Positions 55,311 to 64,000 of a stretch of DNA of 64,000 nt are shown here, in pieces. Where the stretch lies: NCBI GenBank assembly GCA_902806575.1, contig CADCXD010000019.1, positions 186,001 through 250,000 on the forward strand. Direction: 5' to 3'. The notes beneath the pieces are model-generated. The model was given only the letters and a program-made list of their open reading frames with translations, did not search any database and was not told the DNA's origin. The position numbers and the translations under genes are program-made. Source of the stretch: Jackrogersella multiformis (lineage: Eukaryota; Ascomycota; Sordariomycetes; Xylariales; Hypoxylaceae). Positions within the stretch are counted from its first letter, which is position 1. Each line of letters begins with the position of its first letter.

Positions 55311-58300
55311 ATGTCGTTCCTATTTGGAAAAGCAGAGTCTTCTGCTGTTGTCGCTGCTTCTGTTTCTGCTTCTTCCAAGTTAGAATCCGACATGGCGACG
55401 CAGAATATTCAAATTCGAACTCCTGAAGAGGCAGGTACGTTACAAACAAATCTAATTGTTTTTGTTTTATTTTGTTTTTACTGTTTTATGGATGTATTCC
55501 GTACTCTTTTTTCTTGTTTCTTTTTTGAAATTCAATTCCTTCAATCACATGTACCCCGCCATCCAATTCCAATCCTAATCCTTTCATTTATACTTACACT
55601 GTCGTCACTACCTACATACATACAATACAAACACATACAACAGAACCAACATCTAGTTCCGATCTACTCTAATATTCATAAGAAATATCCAAATTTAATA
55701 TACAAGCATATTAATTTAGCTAATTTAATTTAAACAATACAGTGGCACGAATCGCATACCTTGCTAGCGATGTCATTGTCTCAGTCCAACCATCTCAAGG
55801 TCAGGACTCGGCATTCTCTTCCCACCTTAAGAGATATGCCGCAAGAAAAGATCCAGGTCTAGTCGCTAAGACCGAGGCCTCTGTGCCGGAGGTGTGTTCC
55901 CTCTATCGTGTAATGAATACCTCGACAATTGACCCAATGGTGCTAGATACAATCTTTCCGACAAAATGTCGACCCTCTCCTCTCTGTCTTCGCTCCCATT
56001 CGCTCAGGCCGCCTTACCTCCGTAACCACCACCTCAAACATTCTTCTCTCCTCCATTGCGCAATTATATAAGCTAGCAAACTACCCAGTAGTCATCCATG
56101 TTTCTCTATACCCAGCCCAATTCCCCGACTACTCTGTCATAACCGCCATTAGGAATTCAGGATGGACCTTCATCCAGTCCGAGTCCCTCCAGGAAGCCCA
56201 GGACATGGCTATGACGGCCCATGCTCTGGCCATCCGATCTGGCAAGGGTGTCATTCATTTCTTCGACCCGAGCTGTAGTTCTCACGATAAGCCGATTGCA
56301 GCCGAGGATGCAGCATCATTTCGCGAATTACTCAGCCTGGACGACGTTCGTCGATACCAAGCCAGCTCGGTTTCAGAATCAGGTATCTATGCCGATGATG
56401 GAAGAGTCGTTGTAGCTTCGGATCACCCCGAAGGACGTCCAAGCCCCCTAGCGAACAGTCTAGCGGACTCGACCATACTCGGCGCAGCTTCAAAGGCAGC
56501 TTCATCCGAAGCTTCGGACAAATCTAGCCAGCAAAGCAACTCCAGTGCCCCGCCAAGTGTCTCTTCGGCTACAACCATCGAAGCCGCCCCGCCTCTCGTT
56601 ACATCTGAGGACATTTACAAATACGTGACCTCCATATGGACCCAGCTCAAGGCGACTACGGGTCGTAGTTACAATGCCTTTGAATGGTCTGGCCCCGCAA
56701 CAGCAGAGAAGGCTATCTTCGTCTTTGGTTCCGATGCAGGTCTTTTTGCCGAGGCGCTTGATGCGGCTAAGCCAGATGACATATATTCAAAGGCTGGATT
56801 GATCACAGCTAGGCTGTACCGGCCGTGGTTAGGCTCCAAACTCATCGAGGCCATTCCAAAATCTGTGAAGCGCATTGCCGTATTAGAGCAGATTTCCCGA
56901 AAGACGACGAAATGGGGACCTTTACTAATTGATGTTCTTACGTCGGTAAAGAGCGGGTTTGGTGGTGTTGAAACTGTTGTTGGTCATCAACTAGGACATA
57001 TCGCACCTGACACCATCCACCAAGCTCTTCGAGGCATCTTTCAAAACCTGGGTTCCGAGAAGCCTCTGCAAAACTTGGAAGTTGGGAAGACGAACGGACC
57101 GCAAGAAGCCCAAAGCCACGAATTAGAGCAGCCGAAGCTAGAGACTGCCTATAACAAAATCCTCGATCAGCTGTTTGGTAACCGAGTTTACATGGCAAAC
57201 GCCCTTGGCTCGAAGAACGCTGGTGTTTCGACTACGATAGCAGCGAGCCCCGAATTTGGCTTTGGCTCTCTTCTAGCTCGAAAGGAGCACCGCCAGAGGT
57301 TTGTCAAGCAGGTCAAACAAGCTGCAAGCACTGGGTCTTTCATCACCGAGTCCCCCGTCAATTGGCTGGCGAAGTGGGCGGCAACCGCTGAAGATGCGAA
57401 AAAGGCTGGCGAGATTGCGGATGATGTGATTGCACGACTTGAGACCGACGGGTCTTCAATTGCGCGTGATCTCCTATCAAGCAAGGGCTTGTTCCGCAAA
57501 GAGTCTCTATGGCTTGTTGGATCCGACGCTTGGGCATACGATCTTGGCAACTCTGGTGTACACCATGTGTTGGCCTCTGGCGAAAATGTGAACATGCTTA
57601 TTATTGACTCGACGCCATACTCGGAGCGCGCTGCGGCGGATGCCGAGAGACGCAAGAAGGACATCGGTCTATATGCCATGAACTTCGGCAATGCTTACGT
57701 CGCATCCACCGCAGTCTACAGTTCATACACTCAAGTTCTCCAAGCCATGCTTGAAGCTGATCAATTCGAGGGCCCTTCTGTTGTGCTTGCCTACCTGCCA
57801 TACTTTGGCGAGCAGGATTCCCCACTGACTGTCTTGCAAGAGACTAAGAAAGCAGTAGATCTTGGATATTGGCCGCTCTACAGATGGAACCCCGCGAATG
57901 AGAACAAGGGCGAACCCAACTTCTCATTGGACTCTGAGCGTATTAAGAACGAGCTCAAAGAGTTCTTGGATAGAGACAATAAATTGACTCAGCTCATGCG
58001 ACGGGAACCAGTCTTTGCTGCAAGCCTTTCTCAAGATTTCGGCACCGAAGTTCGCGCCCAACAAAAGCGAAAGGCTCGAGATGCCTACAACCAGTTGTTG
58101 GAGGGTCTATTTGGCGCGCCACTTACCATCCTATTTGCCTCCGATAACGGGAATGCGCAGTCATTGGCCAAGCGGCTCGGGACTAGAGGGCGTGCGAGAG
58201 GTCTTAAGACGATTGTCATGGCGATGGAAGACTATCCAGTTGAGGATCTTCCAAAGGAGGAAAATATCGTGCTAATTACCTCGACCGCCGGCCAGGGAGA

Positions 58301-60395
58301 GTTCCCCCAGAACGGCAAGCCTTTCTGGGACGCCATCAAAGACAATACTGATTTGGACCTCGCATCGGTTAACTACTCGATCTTTGGTCTTGGAGACAAG
58401 CACTATTGGCCGCGGAAGGAGGACAGAATCTACTACAACAAGCCTGCGAAGGACCTTGACAGATTACTGGCGAACTTTGGCGGCAAGCAGCTATCTGAAG
58501 TGGGATTGGGCGATGACCAGGATCCTGATGGATACCAGACCGGATATGCGCTCTGGGAACCACAAATCTGGCAAGCACTCGGTGTCGCAAACATCGAGGG
58601 CCTGCCGGAAGAGCCAGCACCGCTCACAAACGAGGACATTAAACTAGCTTCAAACTACCTTAGAGGTACCATTGTCGAGGGTTTGAACGATACGACCACT
58701 GGCGCTATCTCCGCATCCGACCAGCAGCTCACGAAGTTCCACGGCACGTATATGCAAGACGACCGTGATATTCGTGACGAGCGCAAAGTCCAGGGTCTAG
58801 AGCCTGCCTATTCGTTCATGATCCGTTGCAGGCTGCCCGGTGGTGTTTCTACACCAAAACAATGGGTCCAGATGGACGACATCAGCACAAGACTTGGCAA
58901 TGAGACCATGAAGCTTACTACTAGGCAGACTTTCCAATTCCATGGTGTGGTCAAAGGAAAGCTCAAGCCAGCCATGCAAGCTATTAATAGGTCACTGATG
59001 ACAACCATTGCTGCCTGCGGCGATGTCAACAGAAACGTCATGTGCAGTTCTCTTCCCACCCAGTCTCAATACCACAAGCAAGTATGGGCTTCCTCGCAGA
59101 AGATTAGTGACCATCTTCTGCCGTCCACCACTGCTTACCATGAGATCTGGCTCACGGATGACGACAACAAGAAGACACAGGTTGCTGGTAATGCTGTGCA
59201 GGACTTCGAGCCCCTTTACGGACCCACTTATCTACCTCGAAAGTTTAAGATCACGATCGCCATTCCGCCGCATAATGACACGGATGTATATGCACATGAT
59301 GTAGGCCTCATTGCCATTAAGGGCGACGATGGTCAACTAGAAGGCTTCAACGTTCTCGCCGGAGGAGGGATGGGTGCTACGCACAACAACAAGAAGACCT
59401 ATCCTCAGACTGGTCGCATGATGGGCTTTGTCAAGACCGATGAAGTTCACATAGCCTGCGAGAAGATCATGCTTGTACAGCGAGATCATGGTGATCGCAA
59501 GAACCGAAAACATGCTCGACTAAAGTACACCATTGACGACCTTGGTGTTGACGTCTTCCGCTCTAAAGTTGAGGCCTTGTGGGGTAAGCTGTTTGAGCCG
59601 GAACGTCCATTCCATTTCAAGAGCAACGTCGACACGTTTGGCTGGCAAAAGGACGAGACTGGAATGAATCACTTCACTTTCTTCATTGAGAACGGGCGAA
59701 TCGAGAACACAGCCGACTTTCAGATGAAGACCGGTCTACGCGAGATCGCCAATGTTCACAAGGGCGAGTTCAGATTGACGGGAAATCAGCACTTGATTCT
59801 AAGCAACGTTGCAGACGAAAATCTGCCGCAAATGAAGGAGATGATGAAGAAATACAAGCTTGACAATGTCCAGTTCTCGGGCATGCGTCTCAGTTCCTCA
59901 GCCTGCGTCGCCTTCCCTACGTGTGGCTTGGCCATGGCCGAAAGTGAGCGTTACCTGCCTGAGCTTATCACCAAACTCGAGGGTTGCCTCGAGGAGAACG
60001 GACTTGGCAAGGAGTCGATCGTTATGCGAATGACCGGATGCCCGAACGGCTGTGCCCGGCCTTGGCTGGCAGAGGTTGCTTTTGTCGGCAAGGCTTTCGG
60101 TGCCTACAACATGTACTTAGGCGGCGGATATCACGGCCACCGTCTGAACAAGCTGTACAGGGCTAGCATCAAGGAGGACGAGATCTTGGCTATTATGAAG
60201 CCGCTGCTGAAGAGATATGCCTTGGAGCGCGAGGAAAGTGAACATTTTGGAGACTTCTGCATCCGAGTAGGCGTCATAGTAGCCACCAAGGGAGGTCAGG
60301 ATTTCCATGACAATGTAAGTTGAACCACACCCAACTTGGGTATTACTTTTGCTAACAATTCCCAGACTGGCGAAGAGGAATTCGAGGATGAATGA
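55311..60395 (+). CDS. MET5: Sulfite reductase (NADPH) beta subunit
   Basis: Reduces sulfite to sulfide in assimilatory sulfur metabolism, cytosolic, partner of the MET10 flavoprotein. Four exons: 55311-55434, 55743-55891, 55947-60314 and 60366-60395; 1556 aa, the normal size for filamentous fungi. The N-terminal half is a pyruvate-ferredoxin-oxidoreductase-like region (VARIAYLASDVIVSVQPSQG, VDPLLSVFAPIRSGRLTSV), followed by a flavodoxin-like domain (TILFASDNGNAQSLAKRL, TSTAGQGEFPQNGKPFW). The last 600 residues are the hemoprotein: TTRQTFQFHGVVKG, GDVNRNVMCS, and the siroheme/4Fe-4S cysteines C1411, C1417 (ACVAFPTCGLAMAE) and C1456, C1460 (TGCPNGCARP). The first intron is 308 nt. The frame at 55947 is reached only by splicing a 55-nt intron. 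The final 30-nt exon adds TGEEEFEDE. Confidence 0.96.
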
Positions 60396-62323
60396 TCTCT
60401 TGAATCTCTTGAATTACTTAGAGCATTAGAGCATGAATCATTTAAGCATTGCATAGGGAATCGGTGTCAGGGGAGCTATATATATATACTTGTAAATTGA
60501 TGTACATATATTCTTGAATTTAATTCAAATAACCTAGCATATTATCTGCGAAATACTTACGAATAGAAGTAGTTCGTATATGAGTCTTGATTGTACCTTG
60601 CGACAGTTAGGTTAGAGGTACTAACACTCTACTACTGTGACATCCCGAGTAGACAGATCGTATGATATCCTTAAATCTGTAAGAATTGAAAAATGGTCAG
60701 ATAATATAGATTATATGGTGTTCTAGCAAAATGCGCCCTCGGGGTGGGTAAGACGAAAAGCTAGGTTGAAGAGACAAGTGGGTATTCGGGAAGAGCCAAT
60801 CAAGATCAGGGCTTTGTCCTAAAATGGAAAGTTAGTAGGGCTGAACTCTACCGTGCCATCCCTGATCCTAGGTTAGGGGCCAGTGAAGCCATTCTCTCAT
60901 ATTTATGATCTACGGCTTGTCAATAAAATCTTAGTAACTGAAAAGCTAGTATTGGCTTTGATGATTGGCGTTTAGGTAGGTACTATATTTTGTTTGTTAG
61001 GTGAACAATGAGACAGATAGACGTATTATTCATATTATTTGTTGACAGTGATGGCAAGCAGTGCTAAGAATCGCAATGCATCACGTATAAAGGAAGAACT
61101 TGTTCTCAGTCTCGTATGTCTAAAGACGGAATTCTACGTTCGGTTTTCAGTCCCATAAACTAGGTAGCTATATTATATGCCTTAATGTGTTAACAAAATT
61201 AAAGCCTGTTAAACCAACCAAGTGAGGCGCCTTGTTTACAGCGAGTTTAAAGGTGTTAGTTTAAGTTACTTTCTATATCCGTTTATATCCTCGTAATCTG
61301 TTCAGGTGCTGTTATAAATAGAAGATAACATGAATTTTAGAATAAGTTTAAGCCATGATATCTTGGCGTTTTTCTCATTTTGTTGATTTTAGAAGATAGG
61401 ATGATAAAGTTTTTAATAATCAAAGGTATACAGCCCATAAATGAGTAAACGCCACTGTTAACTTTATTTAAGTTAGATGAAATATAGGAAACATATCCCA
61501 GTAATACCTAACCAAGTTACGAGAGTAAAGCTTCAACTTTTACATAACATTTTCCAATCCCGTGGCGCAGATCCACCTTGCTTATTCACAGCTAATATTA
61601 ACTTTGCCGTGTATATTAGCGAAACTCTTTCATCTTTACGTGTATTTTCAACGAATCATGACTCGTGGTGGAGTTGTTACCTAGGTAACCTAGTTAAAGT
61701 CTAATTAACTAGTCAATTATGCTTAGTACATTAATGTTAGGACTTTTAATCACCACCGACTAAGAAAACTCTCCTCGAATTCATTTTCTCAAATACCTAC
61801 TTGAAGTTCTTATATCACACATCACACTCTTTAAGATCTCCCTTTAATAAGAGGGAAATAAATGGTTTTCTTTCCACCATGTCCCTTACTAAGAGTTTAA
61901 TATTTGTGGCGTCACTGTTAAGGCTCGATTCACTTTTAATATCAGCCTTAGAAACTCAGATGTACGCCCCTTAGCTTGTTTATTTACGTCAAATACCTAG
62001 ATAAAGACGGAGAATGAATTCATAAAGATATAGATAGCCAGCTACACCTTATGAATAACTGTTTAATACCATACATCATAAACAATATAAAACCCGAAAA
62101 TTAATATCTACCTAAAGGATAAAATCACCTGGCCTTAACATCTGGCCTCAGCACACTTCTTTCTAATTCAGAAATCACTACTAAAAAGCTTACGCTACTT
62201 CTATCATTGAAATAAATCACCACGGACATTTAATTGATAGAACTTATCTCTGACTTGAATACCATTTCACGAAGCTGTCAACGACCCCCTGGTTTTCTTA
62301 CGACTCAAGCCTGAAAAATCAAG
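60396..62323. other. Long AT-rich intergenic region
   Basis: About 1.9 kb, increasingly AT-rich from 60950 onward, with isolated TAGGTACC/CCTAGGTAACC motifs at 60974 and 61679. No gene supported; could include decayed repeat sequence, but I see no end structure. Confidence 0.55.
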
Positions 62324-63265
62324 ATGCCTATCTCATCTATTGATCGCACCAAAGCCACTACCCCTTATTACCCTGACGCCCATTTACTATCTCTACCACT
62401 CGAATTACGGCTTGATATATACGAGAGATTCTTCTACACTCATCATTATGGGGAAATCGACGACAATACCGTAATTATACCGTGGAACGGTTCGAAAGCA
62501 GTGCAGCTCCTCGAAACTTGCAAGCAGATCCAGGCGGAGGCCTCGCTGATAGTCTATCAGAAAATGACTATCAGCTGCAACCTTAAGGAATGGAAAATAT
62601 TCCTCAAACGAATCGGCCCCCGAAATATCTCGTTGGTTAGGGACTTGACTATCACTTACACTTGCTCTCCCGACGACAATTCGGGGCAATGCCTTGGTGG
62701 CACTGCGGTGAGACCCAATGAATGGACCGATATTTTCGAGCCTTTCGAACGAATCCAACCTAGTTTCAACCTTAAGACCCTGACGATAAAAGTATTCCCA
62801 TGCATAGGTCATTGGGACTTCGATTCTCATCGATACAATCGCGGATTCACTTTCGGCAAGTACCACCTTACCGGCAAAAGACACAGGTTTCCCGCTTGCC
62901 ATATCTACAGAGATGTCAAGATCCTCAAGCACTTGTCGCACTTCGGAAACGTGAAGCAGATAGCGCTCAAGAACCAATTCGACCCTCTTTGGGCCATGTT
63001 TCTTCGCCTGAGACTCGGGTTCATCGTCAAGGAGGATCGAAACGGCGACATGATAATCGTCAACCCGGACCACCCTGATTACGCCGTCGACCTGAGAGGC
63101 TATGAGCCGTCGAAGTCACACCGGGGATTCTACGACGAGATCGTGAAAGAACCCGAGCCTCCCAAGGACGAGGATCAGGACATAGATCCTCCGGTTGGGC
63201 AGGACTTCCTTCTTCACTTCGATCCCAGTTACATCGATCCACTGGCCGCCGAGTGGGAAGCTTAG
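62324..63265 (+). CDS. F-box-like (2EXR-type) hypothetical protein
   Basis: Single exon, 313 aa. The N-terminus has LLSLPLELRLDIYERFFY followed by VQLLETCKQIQAEASLIVYQ, the pattern of the fungal L.LP.E.R..IY family, which resembles a divergent F-box and is abundant in filamentous ascomycetes. The remainder (FLKRIGPRNISLVRDLTITY, LKTLTIKVFPCIGHWDFD) fits the family's beta/leucine-rich part. The C-terminus is acidic (EPEPPKDEDQDIDPP). No signal peptide or membrane segment. Function unknown; a role in protein turnover is inference. Confidence 0.8.
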   Translation: MPISSIDRTKATTPYYPDAHLLSLPLELRLDIYERFFYTHHYGEIDDNTVIIPWNGSKAVQLLETCKQIQAEASLIVYQKMTISCNLKEWKIFLKRIGPRNISLVRDLTITYTCSPDDNSGQCLGGTAVRPNEWTDIFEPFERIQPSFNLKTLTIKVFPCIGHWDFDSHRYNRGFTFGKYHLTGKRHRFPACHIYRDVKILKHLSHFGNVKQIALKNQFDPLWAMFLRLRLGFIVKEDRNGDMIIVNPDHPDYAVDLRGYEPSKSHRGFYDEIVKEPEPPKDEDQDIDPPVGQDFLLHFDPSYIDPLAAEWEA

Positions 63266-64000
63266 GCTGTACGAGGAGAAGCAGGACCGGGCAATGATTA
63301 CTTATCGGATATCATAAGAGTGTGGGATATTCTTGGTACAGGAGTGTTATTGCGCGATTGAGGATTGGGTTATTATTGTATATGGATGGATATCAACGCG
63401 AGGTATCAGAAGTATATTAAAGGATATAACTGGGAAGGCATAATAATTATGGAATGAAACCAGAATGCTTCACCATACTTGATTGCTAAGATTTAATATT
63501 AGAGAATCCCAACAAAGGAAACATCACTACCTAGGTAGTAATCACAAGTAGCCTCTCCTTCTTATATCATAAGTACCTAAGTAACGTGTACGATTCGACC
63601 ACATCGGACCGAATAGTCGCCTTTGTCCCTTTGAGGTTTGAACTTACCAACGTAGTAGGTAACCGTTATTTGCGGACGAGTAACCGGGGTTCCACTAGGT
63701 TAGCCCCGTACATCAAGAAAGTTCTTTTTCGAATGCAGTTAGCTCGGGGAAACATAGATATTTCCAAACAAAAGACCGGTCAACGGGCAAAAGGGGGTCG
63801 ATCAAAATGTATTTGTATCCCATTGACCGGTATAATAGTGTTACAATGGCTATAAATTACTAAAAATAGCTTCAATTGTAACAACTTCGATTACCATGTC
63901 CATAAATACCCACTTACCTATTCTTTCTCCTGAAAGTACAACGCGGTACAGAGCTTGTAAAATGTATGAGTCGGCGTTCAATTAACGATGTAATAAACAC
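63266..64000. other. Intergenic to window end
   Basis: About 735 bp; CCTAGGTAG at 63531-63539. The GTG-started frame at 63586-63855 is not supported. Confidence 0.5.

Noticed and set aside
55892..55946. Apparent frameshift in MET5 (open frame runs from the second exon into unrelated peptide)
   Set aside because: Explained by a 55-nt GT..AG intron that restores the IQSFRQNVDPLLSVF frame.

Overview
The window is nuclear DNA of a filamentous ascomycete, most likely a sordariomycete. Genes carry short introns (about 45-80 nt, with a few of 200-300 nt) with GT..AG ends and CTAAC-like branch sites. The gene set is typically fungal: Pth11-like membrane receptor, EF-hand alternative NADH dehydrogenase, fused uridine kinase/UPRT, flavodoxin-like/sulfite reductase fusion, PRP-type F-box proteins. 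Intergenic DNA is littered with ACCTAGGT/TAGGTACCTA palindromes, and one island looks like a RIP-degraded mobile element. Placement below class level is inference. No rRNA, tRNA, CRISPR or intact transposon was recognised.

Layout. 1-9 kb: partial ESA1-type MYST acetyltransferase (-), RNase H2 subunit C (-), cyclopropane fatty acid synthase (+), REX4 RNA exonuclease (-). 9.1-12.3 kb: MCM6 helicase subunit (+). 14.5-18.8 kb: a 1310-residue disordered RGG-tailed protein (-). 20.3-22.3 kb: ATP synthase subunit f (-) and complex I NDUFS4-type subunit (+), divergent across about 500 bp. 22.8-24.1 kb: GID8-type LisH/CTLH protein (-). 25.0-26.9 kb: URK1 uridine kinase (+), 10 exons. 27.4-28.0 kb: AT-rich island.

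28.7-38.4 kb is the most accessory-looking stretch: PhyH-family dioxygenase (+), secreted type-B carboxylesterase (+), a GC-rich unknown protein (+), Pth11/rhodopsin-like membrane protein (+) and a secreted epoxide-hydrolase-like enzyme (-). It has no PKS, NRPS, terpene synthase, transporter or transcription factor.

41-64 kb: F-box protein with an acidic tail (-), external NAD(P)H dehydrogenase NDE1 (-), NOP53 (-), YPT6/Rab6 GTPase (+), ribose-5-phosphate isomerase with a long N-terminal extension (-), sulfite reductase beta subunit MET5 (+) and an F-box-like protein (+).

Most genes are single-copy housekeeping functions: chromatin and DNA replication (ESA1, MCM6, RNase H2C), respiration (ATP17, NDUFS4, NDE1), ribosome biogenesis (REX4, NOP53), nucleotide and pentose metabolism (URK1, RKI1), sulfur assimilation (MET5) and trafficking (YPT6). 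Exon joins were derived by hand from reading frame, splice sites and family alignment from memory. I found no clear-cut new system. The best leads are the dispersed palindromic repeat family, the AT-rich island, the divergent respiratory gene pair, two GC-AG introns, a 15-nt microexon, and the two large unassigned proteins.
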